NCBI RefSeq assembly: GCF_021991635.1
Contig: NZ_JAFFJA010000040.1
Coordinates: forward strand, 1-53,480
Length of the DNA stretch: 53,480 bases
DNA from: Tepidanaerobacter sp. GT38
GTDB lineage: Bacteria; Bacillota; Thermosediminibacteria; Thermosediminibacterales; Tepidanaerobacteraceae
Direction of reading: 5' to 3'
Shown here: piece after piece, positions 27,540 through 36,043 of the stretch
How the letters are laid out: each line of letters opens with the position of its first letter
How positions within the stretch are numbered: the first letter of the stretch is position 1
The notes under the pieces: generated by a model
What the model was told of the DNA's origin: nothing
Database searches by the model: none
What the model saw: the letters and a program-made list of their open reading frames with translations, nothing else
Program-made: the position numbers and the translations under genes

Positions 27540-29492
27540 TTAAATATCTTCTAAATCCACATAAGTTGTTTTAACTCTTAACGGGTCAAAAGCCCTTCCT
27601 CCGCTGTCATAAAACTTGCCAAAAAACTCAATATACTGCAGACGACTGCTGTGAACATAAGCACCAAGTACGTTTATGGCCAGATTGAATACATGCCCGC
27701 CTAAAATAATCAGCACCATTACGACATATCCTATGAAACTGCCTGATACTGTTTTTGCCATAGTGTTTATAACAGTAGCTATAACACCCGTAGTAAGACC
27801 CAGTGCCAGCAGTCTTGAATATGACAGGACATCGCTTAAATATCCGGTTATATTATACAAGCTCAATACACCAGATGTGAATTTCTTAATTATGCTTGTT
27901 TGGGCTCTTCCTTGGGTCAATATCAGGCCAACTGCACCAATTATGGCCATGTACTTTCCTATCGGCATTAGCTGTGGCATAGCAAACATTAAAAGACCTG
28001 TCAAAAGTACCAGCCACAATCCCTGATCCATTATTGCATCGGCTACGTGACCTGCCCTGATGTTTTTATATGCACTTAGCATAATGCCTGCATATATCTG
28101 TACAATTCCCATAATAAAGGACAATATGAGCACTGAAAGGGGATTGTTCAAGGGATTTATCCATAATGGCTTGAGTGCAATCAAGTCTCCAAACCACCCG
28201 CCAAAAATTGCTCCCCATATTACCGTTGATATGCCGCAGAGAAAAACCAAAGCGGCAAACTTTTTGGCAGTGCCCACCAGTTTGAACTTGTACAGCGCAT
28301 ATCCTGCCAGCAAGCTCATGATAATGCCGTAGCCTGCGTCACTTAGCATCATTCCAAAAAACACGAAGAAAAACGGAGCCATGTAAACATTTGGGTCGAT
28401 TCCCCTCGGATCAGGCAGACTATATAATTCAGTTATTACTTCAAAAGGCTCGACTAATTTGGCATTTGAAAGCAACACAGGTATGTCATCTTCATCTGAT
28501 GGAGCGCTAAATTCCATATAGACTGTATCGGTTACTTTTAATATTTTGCTTTTTATCAATTCTTCGTGTTCCTCTGGAAGCCAAGCCAGCATCGAAAATG
28601 TTTTATCAGTATCCATCACTTTCAAAAGGGCACTTTTTCTGTCCTTTTCAACTGTATAATAATCGTAGAGAATCTCAAAATATCGTATATTATCTGATAA
28701 TCTTTTGGCCTCTTCTTTTACATTTGCCCGGTCATTTTCTATATTTTTAAGTCTTGTCTCAGCTGCGGTGATTAGCTGTTTAGGAGTACCCTCAAAATTT
28801 GCAAAATCTTGGAGGTTTACCGAATACTCCTTAAATAAACTTTCCATGTTTTCTTTGTGGTCTTTGTGATATACGACCAGCGTATACACATCATCCTGGC
28901 TTTCACTTAAGGTAGTAATTTGTGCTAAAAGGCTCTCCTCGGCTATTTTTTTGTCAAGTTCCACTCTGGCTTTTCTTGACATTACTGCCGCTGTAAAAAT
29001 AGTCCTTGAGGTTTCGCCCAATTGTTCTAAAGGAATATCCAAGGAGCGCCAGGGCGAAAACATTTCGATTTGATTTAACAGTTTTGATTCTTCTGCCTTA
29101 AGCTGCGAAATTTTCTTATCTAATTCAAAAATGGCCCGAAGGCTATCCAAAATACCGTTTTCTTTTGAGAGAATATCTAGCAGCTCATCTTTTTTAATGT
29201 TCGGTTTGCCGTGTATAAGAGGATTAGTGGATTTGACATATGGTTTTAAAAAATCAATCCCAAATTTCAGATTATTTAGCTTATTTTCCAACTCTAGCAA
29301 TTCTTTATTAAGTTCTTGGTTTAGATTAACTTCCTGCACCTCACCACTTAGCTCTTCGGCATCTTCTGATACATCATTTTCCACCAAATCAACTACTTCA
29401 ACTATACCCGTTTTTTGCAAGGCTTTTAGGATTTTTTCTTTCTCTCTTTTTAGGCCCAGGAGGTGCATTTTTTTCATGTTAACTATTGCCAT
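27540..29492 (-). CDS. ntpI: V/A-type ATPase membrane subunit I (a-subunit)
   Basis: The product is 650 aa. A cytoplasmic N-terminal half (to about residue 350) with coiled-coil arms is followed by about eight membrane helices that form the ion half-channels against the K ring. The motifs DAGYGIIMSLLAGYALYKF, NIRAGH, SYSRLLALGL (channel Arg in the second last helices) and GHVFNLAINVLGAYVHSSRLQYIEFFGKFY are typical. It overlaps the preceding G/H gene by 14 bases. Confidence 0.96.
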   Translation of the reverse strand: MAIVNMKKMHLLGLKREKEKILKALQKTGIVEVVDLVENDVSEDAEELSGEVQEVNLNQELNKELLELENKLNNLKFGIDFLKPYVKSTNPLIHGKPNIKKDELLDILSKENGILDSLRAIFELDKKISQLKAEESKLLNQIEMFSPWRSLDIPLEQLGETSRTIFTAAVMSRKARVELDKKIAEESLLAQITTLSESQDDVYTLVVYHKDHKENMESLFKEYSVNLQDFANFEGTPKQLITAAETRLKNIENDRANVKEEAKRLSDNIRYFEILYDYYTVEKDRKSALLKVMDTDKTFSMLAWLPEEHEELIKSKILKVTDTVYMEFSAPSDEDDIPVLLSNAKLVEPFEVITELYSLPDPRGIDPNVYMAPFFFVFFGMMLSDAGYGIIMSLLAGYALYKFKLVGTAKKFAALVFLCGISTVIWGAIFGGWFGDLIALKPLWINPLNNPLSVLILSFIMGIVQIYAGIMLSAYKNIRAGHVADAIMDQGLWLVLLTGLLMFAMPQLMPIGKYMAIIGAVGLILTQGRAQTSIIKKFTSGVLSLYNITGYLSDVLSYSRLLALGLTTGVIATVINTMAKTVSGSFIGYVVMVLIILGGHVFNLAINVLGAYVHSSRLQYIEFFGKFYDSGGRAFDPLRVKTTYVDLEDI

Positions 29493-29802
29493 GGACCTTC
29501 ACAATCCTCTCTAAAATCATGTCCACCGCTTTGTTCATCTTATCAGCGGAAATCTTCCTTAAGTGCTCGACTTGCTCTTGGCACTCTTTCTTGAAGGACT
29601 CAGCCGTTTTTACCGCTTCAGCTTCTGCCTGCTGGATTAGTTTCTTGCTTTGTTCTTTCCCTTGCAGTTTAGCATCTTCAATCATAGCTTCTCCGCTTTT
29701 TGAAGCCTCTGCGATTATGGCTTTAGCTTCCTTTTCAGCTTCAGCTAAGATATTATTAGCTTCTTGTTCAGCTGCTTTTACATCTTCTAATGCCTCTTTC
29801 AA
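29479..29802 (-). CDS. ntpF: V/A-type ATPase peripheral-stalk subunit G/H
   Basis: The product is 107 aa, one long Ala/Glu/Lys-rich helix that pairs with subunit E in the peripheral stalk. The Ala-rich N-terminal repeat (EAEKEAKAIIAEASKSGEAMIEDAK) and the DMILERIVKVHGNS end are typical. It is the first gene of the operon. The start is TTG at 29802, seven bases after GGGAGGTG, reached through a leader of about 200 bases. Confidence 0.9.
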   Translation of the reverse strand: MKEALEDVKAAEQEANNILAEAEKEAKAIIAEASKSGEAMIEDAKLQGKEQSKKLIQQAEAEAVKTAESFKKECQEQVEHLRKISADKMNKAVDMILERIVKVHGNS

Positions 29803-30012
29803 CAGCTACCACCTCCCTTGAAAATAGAAAAAATTATATAAGATTTTAACTTGTAAAAACCCCATACCTTTCCCTAAAAGTGCCTATAAATAAAAAGGCG
29901 CTACCACTGAAAAAATCTTGCCCAATTAAGCCTCGTCACTTACCACCTACTATAGGTAGTGCATATTTATTCCAATTAACCACAATATAGCGGAAATTTT
30001 TTATCTTTTTTC
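29803..30012 (-). promoter_or_regulatory. Long structured leader of the ATPase operon with exclusive alternative pairings
   Basis: From the promoter at 30018-30046 to the start codon there are about 200 untranslated bases. Segment GCACTACC (minus 29962-29955) can pair locally through ACTACC with GGTGGT (29947-29942), or at long range with GGTAGCGC (29905-29898), which is followed by TTTTTATTT. The second pairing makes a terminator-like structure, the first prevents it. This is the layout of a riboswitch or attenuator. I could not assign a known family; Na+ would suit the enzyme encoded downstream. Confidence 0.45.
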
Positions 30013-30017
30013 TATAG

Positions 30018-30046
30018 ATTATACAATACTGATAAATATAATTCAA
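30018..30046 (-). promoter_or_regulatory. Promoter of the V/A-ATPase operon
   Basis: TTGAAT (30046-30041), exactly 17 bases, TATAAT (30023-30018) on the minus strand. A second, weaker pair with TTGACA lies about 40 bases further upstream (spacing 19). Confidence 0.7.
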
Positions 30047-30147
30047 ATTATATTTTAATTTGTCTTTTGTTTGTCAATATATCTAGTTTATATTATATGT
30101 GAAAGGTATCACATTCGCAATACCTAATTTTACTTTAAGCATTTTCA

Positions 30148-30176
30148 GAAAAAAAATAATGGGGAGATACACTCCC
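30148..30176 (-). terminator. sigI-rsgI terminator
   Basis: GGGAG / CTCCC stem (30172-30176 with 30162-30166), five-base loop, followed on the minus strand by ATTATTTTTTTT. It lies 17 bases after the rsgI stop. Confidence 0.8.
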
Positions 30177-30192
30177 TACTCCCTATGTTTAT

Positions 30193-31419
30193 TTAATTTT
30201 TATTGTTTTTGTTTCTATTTTTTGTTTTAGCCTCATTTTTGAAATCCCTTGGCCTTTTGTCGTTTTTCTTATCACTGGGATTGTTTTTACGCTGACCTGA
30301 TTTATTTATATTCTCTTCTTTGTCCTTTAACTCTTTTTTGATTTCTCTGCTGACATTATCTTTAATTTCTTTGCGATAATTTTTCAGTTGTTCTTTGGTT
30401 TCTTTAATCTTTTCTTTTAATTCGTCTTTATTTTCTTTTTGTATATCCTTCAACTGTTTATTCATACTGTTTTCCAACTGTTTAATATTTTTCAACTGCT
30501 GCTTTTTATCCTCATCTGTCGGCTTTCTTTTATCACTAGAGTTGCCATTGGGCCTGGCTTCTGATTTGTCTTTAAGTTCTCGTTTTACCTTTTCGATTTC
30601 CCTAAGAATTTGTGATACAGAAGCTTCCTTGACATGACTTAGGGCCGCATCAGGTTTAACTTGCTTTAATTTTTCATATAATAAAAGTTTACCCTGTGAC
30701 ACTTCTTTTTTCTTAGCTTCCTGGTGCTTTTTATATGTTGTATCCTCAACTATGACTTTAAATTTACTTTTATTTGTATCCTTTACATTATTTTTGGCTC
30801 CATTAGTATTGGAGCTTTCGACAAGGGTATCAGGCTTTTGCTGCTCAGTAGGAGTGACTTTCTCTTCTTTTTCAATTATATTGCTCAATTGGGTTTTGGC
30901 AATTTCCTCTAATTGCTTTTTTTTGTCAGATGAAATAGAATCTTTTACATTAGATACCGTAAGCATTACAGTATTTGCATCTTTATTTAAAAAATCCCTT
31001 TCAACAGCTTTAGAAAGCACCAAATTTAATGCTTTATCAAATTTCATATTCTTGTATTCCCGACCATCGCCGATGATAATCTTACCTTCTTCGTTTAGGC
31101 CGCGAGCACCTCTTACTACATCATATCTGTTAAGGGAAAATTCAACACTAGGGTTGATATCTACGGTCACATAGGTAACAGGATTCATGTAGCCATATAT
31201 GCCATAACTTGTTATCAGCATACACAGTAAACACGCTGCAAGTGTTAAAACCTTTTTTGATGATAGCATTGATCTTAAAAGAACGGCCATGTTTTCTTTT
31301 ACTGTTATTTCATCACCGATCTGGCAACCCGGGTAATTGTTGTATATTCTTTTAAAGTCGCCTCTGCTGTTTGCGACAATTAAATAATCTCCATCAAAAT
31401 CCACTATTATAGCCTTCAA
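30193..31419 (-). CDS. rsgI: Anti-sigma factor RsgI with long Lys-rich tail
   Basis: The product is 408 aa. An N-terminal RsgI anti-sigma domain (about residues 1-50, KAIIVDFDGDYLIVANSRGDFKRI) is followed by one membrane helix (about 54-76) and the extracytoplasmic domain with TYVTVDINPSVEFSLNRYDVV, where RsgI proteins undergo self-cleavage. The last 180 or so residues are a low-complexity Lys/Asn/Glu-rich tail with no recognisable binding module; in cellulolytic clostridia this place holds carbohydrate-binding domains. The start is TTG at 31419, six bases after GGAGGTG and five bases past the sigI stop; the open frame from 31434 would overlap sigI and its own ribosome binding site. Confidence 0.92.
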   Translation of the reverse strand: MKAIIVDFDGDYLIVANSRGDFKRIYNNYPGCQIGDEITVKENMAVLLRSMLSSKKVLTLAACLLCMLITSYGIYGYMNPVTYVTVDINPSVEFSLNRYDVVRGARGLNEEGKIIIGDGREYKNMKFDKALNLVLSKAVERDFLNKDANTVMLTVSNVKDSISSDKKKQLEEIAKTQLSNIIEKEEKVTPTEQQKPDTLVESSNTNGAKNNVKDTNKSKFKVIVEDTTYKKHQEAKKKEVSQGKLLLYEKLKQVKPDAALSHVKEASVSQILREIEKVKRELKDKSEARPNGNSSDKRKPTDEDKKQQLKNIKQLENSMNKQLKDIQKENKDELKEKIKETKEQLKNYRKEIKDNVSREIKKELKDKEENINKSGQRKNNPSDKKNDKRPRDFKNEAKTKNRNKNNKN

Positions 31420-31424
31420 TGCTA

Positions 31425-32135
31425 TCACCTCCACTTAATGTATTCATTAATAAATTGATAGTCACCTGATAATATCAATACTGCTGCTACTATATAATTT
31501 CGGCCTCTTTCAATTTGCTTGCGGGGTATTTTAAGGGCTTCAGCGATTTTTTGTATTGGAAGATACTTCTTAGTTTTGATTATATCAGCCATATCAGGGT
31601 TATTCATTATAAAATCTATAACAGCTAAATACCTGCGGCGGGTGCTTTCATGTTTTGGTGAGCTTTTTGCCACATCAGCAAAGGATATGCCCCACTGGGC
31701 AAGTTCCTTCTTGATCTCCTGAAGTTCCAGTCTCCTTAACTCACTTTTTTGCGCCTCTGTATATTCTTTTACGGATTCGGCAGCATAGAGATTTGCCAGT
31801 TCTTCATCATCCTCTTGCTGATCCGGCTCCACGCAGACTATCTGGCCTCGAAGCTTTTGCTCCTTTCTAAAATAATCTATTAGCCTATTTTTTATTGTAA
31901 TTTTTGCAAAGGATAGGAAGCTGCCCTTTTGTATGTCATATTTTTCGATAGCTTCATTAAAGGCTATAAGCGCTATACTAAGTTCATCATCAATTCCATA
32001 TTCTACATATCTGCCCAGATGTTTTTCTACTGTGGAAGCTATAAATGGCTTATACTCTTCTATTAAACGATTTTTTTCTTCAGTATTTTGTTTTATGTTT
32101 ATAATTCTCTGATTTAAGCTTTCATGTTTTTCCAT
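31425..32135 (-). CDS. sigI: RNA polymerase sigma factor SigI
   Basis: The product is 236 aa. The sigma-2 region (about residues 25-95, with DDELSIALIAFNEAIEKYDIQKGSFLSFAKITIKNRLIDYFRKE) and the SigI-type C-terminal DNA-binding domain (about 155-236, KYLPIQKIAEALKIPRKQIERGRNYIVAAVLILSGDY) are both clear. It answers heat or envelope/polysaccharide signals under control of RsgI in Bacillus and clostridia. Start ATG at 32135, after AGGGG. It probably autoregulates, but I could not place a SigI promoter. Confidence 0.95.
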   Translation of the reverse strand: MEKHESLNQRIINIKQNTEEKNRLIEEYKPFIASTVEKHLGRYVEYGIDDELSIALIAFNEAIEKYDIQKGSFLSFAKITIKNRLIDYFRKEQKLRGQIVCVEPDQQEDDEELANLYAAESVKEYTEAQKSELRRLELQEIKKELAQWGISFADVAKSSPKHESTRRRYLAVIDFIMNNPDMADIIKTKKYLPIQKIAEALKIPRKQIERGRNYIVAAVLILSGDYQFINEYIKWR

Positions 32136-32241
32136 ATTATTCCCCTGCTATCTTTGATTTGAGGTAGCTGACATTTTATCAATTCTACATTATGCCATAA
32201 TTTCCTTTGAAATTATTAGGAAATATGTGGAAACATATGGA

Positions 32242-32273
32242 TAAAAAATAAAGAGGACACGTAAGTTCCTCTT
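32242..32273 (-). terminator. Uracil permease terminator
   Basis: A 7-bp stem AAGAGGA / TCCTCTT (32251-32257 with 32267-32273) followed by TATTTTTTAT on the minus strand. Confidence 0.82.
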
Positions 32274-32304
32274 AATTTAAAAAATTAATCAGGGTACAGG
32301 CAAC

Positions 32305-33555
32305 TCAACTTTCTTTTGGCAATACCTTATTTAATATTATACCGAGGATAGCTGCCAAACCCATACCGCCAATTTGTAAGCCCCCACCAAAATTTATAAC
32401 AGCACCGCCTATGCCTACCACCAGAATAACGCTGGAGATGAAAAGGTTGCGGGGTTGGGTAAAGTCTATCTTATTTTCCACGACAGTTCTCACTCCAACG
32501 CTGGCAATCATTCCAAAGAGAACGATTGATATGCCTCCAATTACGGGCGCGGGAATGGTCCTTATGGCAGCACCTAACTTTTGCACGAAGGAAAGGCAAA
32601 TGGCAACTCCGGCTGCAACTCTCATAACTTCGGGTTTCCATACCCGAGTAAGTGCCAAAACTCCCGTATTTTCCGAGTATGTTGTATTGGCTGGACCGCC
32701 CAAGAGACCCGCTAAAGAAGTAGCTATGCCGTCGCCAACGAGTGTTCTGGAAAGCCCCGGATCTTTGACAAAGTCTTGTTCCACCGTGGCACCAACTGAT
32801 ATTACATCACCCACGTGCTCCACCATAGAAGCGATAGCAACCGGAGCTATTAAGCCTATAGCCGCCATGTCGAATACCGGCCATGAAAAGTCCGGCACGG
32901 CAAACCATGCCGCTTCTCTGATGGGAGTAAAATCCACTATATTTGCAAAAAGACAGAGTATATATCCCACAATAATTCCGGAAATGACAGGTAACATTCT
33001 CAAAAAACCTTTTACATATAAGTTAACATATGCGACAACCAAAAGCACGGCAATAGCTATGAGCCAATTTTCGCTGGCACTTTGTATGGCAGTAGGTGCC
33101 AGGTTTAAGCCAATGACCATAATAATAGGACCAGTAACTATTGGTGGCAGCAGTGATTCCATAAATTTTGGACCTAAGAAATACATAAGAGCTGCCATTA
33201 GGCAGTAAAGTAAACCAGCTACGATAATACCGCCCTGAGCTGCTGGAATTCCTTTTTCTTGAACGACAAGTGTTACCGGAGCAATAAATGCAAAAGATGA
33301 ACCCAAAAATATAGGAACTTTCCGGTTTGTGACCAAATGAAACCAGAGAGTTCCAAGACCTGCAGTAAATAACGCGACACTAACACTAAGACCCGTAATA
33401 ATTGGCACAAGCACAGTTGCACCAAACATTGTAAATGCATGCTGAAGCCCAAGAATAAGTAGTTGACCGAAAGGCAAATAGTCCCCTGGCCGTATGGCTT
33501 TTGTAACTGTTTTGTTTTCATCATGGACCTTTGACGTGTTAATAGGAATCGCCAC
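32305..33555 (-). CDS. uraA: Uracil permease (NCS2 family)
   Basis: The product is 416 aa with about 14 membrane helices. The conserved motifs of UraA are visible: SMVEHVGDVISVGA in the middle and GGPANTTYSENTGVLALT after it, contributing the Glu residues that contact uracil. It imports uracil with protons. The start is unusual: the GTG at 33555 is overlapped by its only ribosome binding site (AAAGGTGG), while an ATT at 33543 has ideal spacing. With upp it forms a salvage route, though the two genes are 10 kb apart. Confidence 0.94.
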   Translation of the reverse strand: MAIPINTSKVHDENKTVTKAIRPGDYLPFGQLLILGLQHAFTMFGATVLVPIITGLSVSVALFTAGLGTLWFHLVTNRKVPIFLGSSFAFIAPVTLVVQEKGIPAAQGGIIVAGLLYCLMAALMYFLGPKFMESLLPPIVTGPIIMVIGLNLAPTAIQSASENWLIAIAVLLVVAYVNLYVKGFLRMLPVISGIIVGYILCLFANIVDFTPIREAAWFAVPDFSWPVFDMAAIGLIAPVAIASMVEHVGDVISVGATVEQDFVKDPGLSRTLVGDGIATSLAGLLGGPANTTYSENTGVLALTRVWKPEVMRVAAGVAICLSFVQKLGAAIRTIPAPVIGGISIVLFGMIASVGVRTVVENKIDFTQPRNLFISSVILVVGIGGAVINFGGGLQIGGMGLAAILGIILNKVLPKES

Positions 33556-33590
33556 CTTTCATATAAGTTGCAAAATATATGTACATACCT

Positions 33591-33619
33591 TTTATACTTT
33601 AGCGGAAAATAAATGTAAA
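33591..33619 (-). promoter_or_regulatory. Uracil permease promoter
   Basis: TTTACA (33619-33614), exactly 17 bases, TATAAA (33596-33591) on the minus strand, about 35 bases before the gene. Confidence 0.65.
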
Positions 33620-33647
33620 ATCAAGCTGTTTTTTTTCGAAAAAAGTA

Positions 33648-33708
33648 TTATATAAAACTTTAGGTGTAGATAAGGTAAATATTTCTTAAACACTCATCTG
33701 CACCTAAA
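33648..33708 (-). terminator. wecB terminator
   Basis: An 8-bp stem TTTAGGTG / CACCTAAA (33659-33666 with 33701-33708), extended by AGAT/ATCT across a mismatch, followed on the minus strand by GTTTTATATAAT. Confidence 0.65.
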
Positions 33709-33722
33709 AATAAATAAGCAAC

Positions 33723-34874
33723 TTATATGCAAAATTCTTGTGGCTTGTCCTGTTTTTTACCAAAGTAATAAAGCAAAAAATCTGCAATTCGTATTGAAGC
33801 ATTGCCGTCACCGTATGGGTTTACGGCGTTTGCCATTCGGTCATATTCATCTTTATCTACAAGCAGTTTTGCAGCTTCTTTAAATATGGTATCGCTGTCT
33901 GTGCCTATCAGCTTAACTGTACCTGCCTTTACAGCTTCCGGGCGCTCAGTTTCATTTCTTAAAACCAGCACCGGCTTTCCTAAAGACGGAGCTTCTTCCT
34001 GAAGTCCTCCTGAGTCGGTTAAGATCAAAAAGCTCTTAGCCATTAGATTATGCATTTCATCGGTATCTAAGGGTTCAAGGAGCATTATGCGCTCATGATG
34101 ACTCAAAATGTCAAAAACAGTGTCTCTGACGGCGGGATTAAGATGCACAGGATATACTAATAGGATATCCGAGAAACTGTCCGCCAATCTCCTAATTGCA
34201 TGACAGATATTTTCTAAAGGCTTGCCTAAATTTTCCCTTCTGTGGGCTGTCACTAAAACTACTTTTTGGCTCTTAAAATCTATTTTATTTAAAATTTCAG
34301 TTGAAAATACATAATATTCCTTGACCGTAGTCTTTAAAGCATCTATCACTGTATTCCCCGTTATGAAAATGTTTTTAGGCTCTACACCCTCTCGTAGGAG
34401 ATTTTCTTTAGCCTGCTGTGTAGGAGCAAAATGCACATCTGCCAAAGCCCCGGTAAGCTTTCGATTCATTTCTTCAGGAAATGGAAGCCATTTGTTATAA
34501 GTTCTAAGACCTGCTTCTACATGGCCTACTTTGATTCCATTATAAAAAGCGGCTAGTGCCCCTGCAAATGTGGTAGTTGTATCACCATGGACTAAAACCA
34601 TGTCAGGCTTAGAATGAGCTAAAACGTCTCTCAAGCCTAAGAGGGATTTCGTTGTAATGCTAAACAGTGTTTGCCTATCTGTCATTATATTTAGATCATA
34701 ATCTGCATTTATACCAAAAAGGCTCAACACCTGATCCAGCATCTGTCGGTGTTGAGCTGTAATGGCCACCTGGCATTGAAAAATATCTCTACGCTTAAGC
34801 TCCTTAACTAATGGCGCCATTTTTATGGCCTCAGGCCTAGTTCCAAAAATCGATAAGATTTTTATTTTATCCAA
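33723..34874 (-). CDS. wecB: UDP-N-acetylglucosamine 2-epimerase (non-hydrolysing)
   Basis: The product is 383 aa. It interconverts UDP-GlcNAc and UDP-ManNAc for teichoic acid linkage units or surface polysaccharide. Family motifs: FGTRPEAIKMAP at the N-terminus, HGDTTTTFAGALAAF, GHVEAGLRTYNKWLPFPEEMNR, TAHRRENLG and LTDSGGLQEEAPSLGKPVLVLRNETERPE. Catalytic Asp, Glu and His are in place. The start is TTG at 34874, eight bases after GGGG. It lies 13 bases after the wecA/tagO-like gene, so both form one operon; the pair suggests wall teichoic acid or a similar glycan. Confidence 0.96.
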   Translation of the reverse strand: MDKIKILSIFGTRPEAIKMAPLVKELKRRDIFQCQVAITAQHRQMLDQVLSLFGINADYDLNIMTDRQTLFSITTKSLLGLRDVLAHSKPDMVLVHGDTTTTFAGALAAFYNGIKVGHVEAGLRTYNKWLPFPEEMNRKLTGALADVHFAPTQQAKENLLREGVEPKNIFITGNTVIDALKTTVKEYYVFSTEILNKIDFKSQKVVLVTAHRRENLGKPLENICHAIRRLADSFSDILLVYPVHLNPAVRDTVFDILSHHERIMLLEPLDTDEMHNLMAKSFLILTDSGGLQEEAPSLGKPVLVLRNETERPEAVKAGTVKLIGTDSDTIFKEAAKLLVDKDEYDRMANAVNPYGDGNASIRIADFLLYYFGKKQDKPQEFCI

Positions 34875-34887
34875 GACTTATTCCCCT

Positions 34888-35925
34888 TTACATTCCATGG
34901 GTTGATTTTTTAGCATCTAGAGTTATATTTATATACCTTACGCTAACCAATAGCATAAAAATCACCAAAGCCAGGGCTATCATAGCCTGTTTTACGCCAA
35001 ATATTGCTAGCACAAGCGAACATATGCCTAAAGAAATACTTATTACATACATAAATAACACAGCCTGTTTTTGAGATAAACCTATAGCTATCAATCGATG
35101 GTGAACATGACCTTTATCGGCCTGCATAATAGGTTTACCGTTTACAAATCTGCGCAAAATGGCAAATGCCGTATCAAAAATAGGCAGCCCTAAAGCTAAT
35201 ATTGGAACAATCAAGGCTATAGCAGTTGCACTTTTAACAGCGCCTTCTACAGCCTGTGCTGCCAGGACAAAGCCCAAAAACATTGCACCGGTATCTCCCA
35301 TGAAGATTTTAGCAGGATTAAAATTATAGGGCAAAAAGCCTATAGCTGCACCTGCAAGAATTGCCATAACCAAAACTCCGTCAATCTGTTCCAAGCTAAG
35401 GTTTACAAGCATCATTGTAAATGCAGCGATAGCTGCTATCCCGGCTGCCAAGCCGTCAAGGCCGTCAATGAAGTTTAATGTATTTGTAATTCCCACTATC
35501 CAAAACAGGGTAGCCGGAATGGCATATTTACCCAGGATAAACATTCCGCCAAATGGATTTGTAATTAGCTGAACTTTTACGTCAAACATTATCAAAATAC
35601 CAGCTGCTGCAATTTGCCCTAATAGTTTAACCTTCGCTGGTAAATTATATACATCATCTAAAATGCCCACAATTACAATTACGGTAGCACCTAGAAGTAT
35701 TCCCTGTATAGATGCTTGCTTAATAGGTAATATCAACAAACCTGCCACTACAAAGGCAAAGTATATAGCAAGCCCTCCAAGCCTAGGCATGGGCTTTTTA
35801 TGGACACGCCGAGCATCTCCAGGCTTGTCGATGGCCCCTATTTTCCAAGCCAATTTCATTACTTGCGGCGTAATCATATATGCCAAAACCATCGAAATCA
35901 GAAAACCGTATATGTAACGTGGCAT
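34888..35925 (-). CDS. tagO: Undecaprenyl-phosphate GlcNAc-1-phosphate transferase (TagO/WecA/MraY family)
   Basis: The product is 345 aa with about 10-11 membrane helices. It transfers GlcNAc-1-P from UDP-GlcNAc to undecaprenyl phosphate, the first lipid-linked step. Active-site motifs: GILDDVYNLPAKVKLL (DD pair), NFIDGLDGLAAG (Asp), FNPAKIFMGDTGAMFLGF and KGHVHHRLIAIGLS (His cluster typical of WecA/TagO rather than MraY). The start is ATG at 35925, seven bases after AAAGGAG; the open frame extends 36 bases further upstream, beyond the predicted transcription start. B. subtilis tagO is the nearest named equivalent. Confidence 0.92.
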   Translation of the reverse strand: MPRYIYGFLISMVLAYMITPQVMKLAWKIGAIDKPGDARRVHKKPMPRLGGLAIYFAFVVAGLLILPIKQASIQGILLGATVIVIVGILDDVYNLPAKVKLLGQIAAAGILIMFDVKVQLITNPFGGMFILGKYAIPATLFWIVGITNTLNFIDGLDGLAAGIAAIAAFTMMLVNLSLEQIDGVLVMAILAGAAIGFLPYNFNPAKIFMGDTGAMFLGFVLAAQAVEGAVKSATAIALIVPILALGLPIFDTAFAILRRFVNGKPIMQADKGHVHHRLIAIGLSQKQAVLFMYVISISLGICSLVLAIFGVKQAMIALALVIFMLLVSVRYINITLDAKKSTHGM

Positions 35926-35959
35926 GAAATCGCTCCTTTTGTATGGTTTATCTTTAACC

Positions 35960-35988
35960 ATTGTATTTCATATGTGAATGTTTGTCAA
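35960..35988 (-). promoter_or_regulatory. Strong promoter of the tagO-wecB operon
   Basis: TTGACA (35988-35983), exactly 17 bases, TACAAT (35965-35960) on the minus strand. The -35 abuts an inverted repeat (AATCGTT / AACGATT, about 35986-36020). Confidence 0.82.
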
Positions 35989-36020
35989 TCGTTCTGCCTT
36001 TAAGTGCCGGCAAAGGAACG
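35986..36020 (-). terminator. Inverted repeat after the transketolase genes, overlapping the tagO promoter
   Basis: AATCGTT pairs with AACGATT, with a second inner stem CCTTT / AAAGG. It lies 24 bases after the transketolase stop, but no U-tract follows. It may be a weak terminator or an operator for the tagO promoter whose -35 it touches. Confidence 0.4.
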
Positions 36021-36043
36021 ATTTCAATCATGTATAAGTATCT

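Noticed and set aside
32223-32238. ATATGT/ACATAT inverted repeat upstream of sigI
   Set aside because: Too short and AT-rich to call an operator without comparison.
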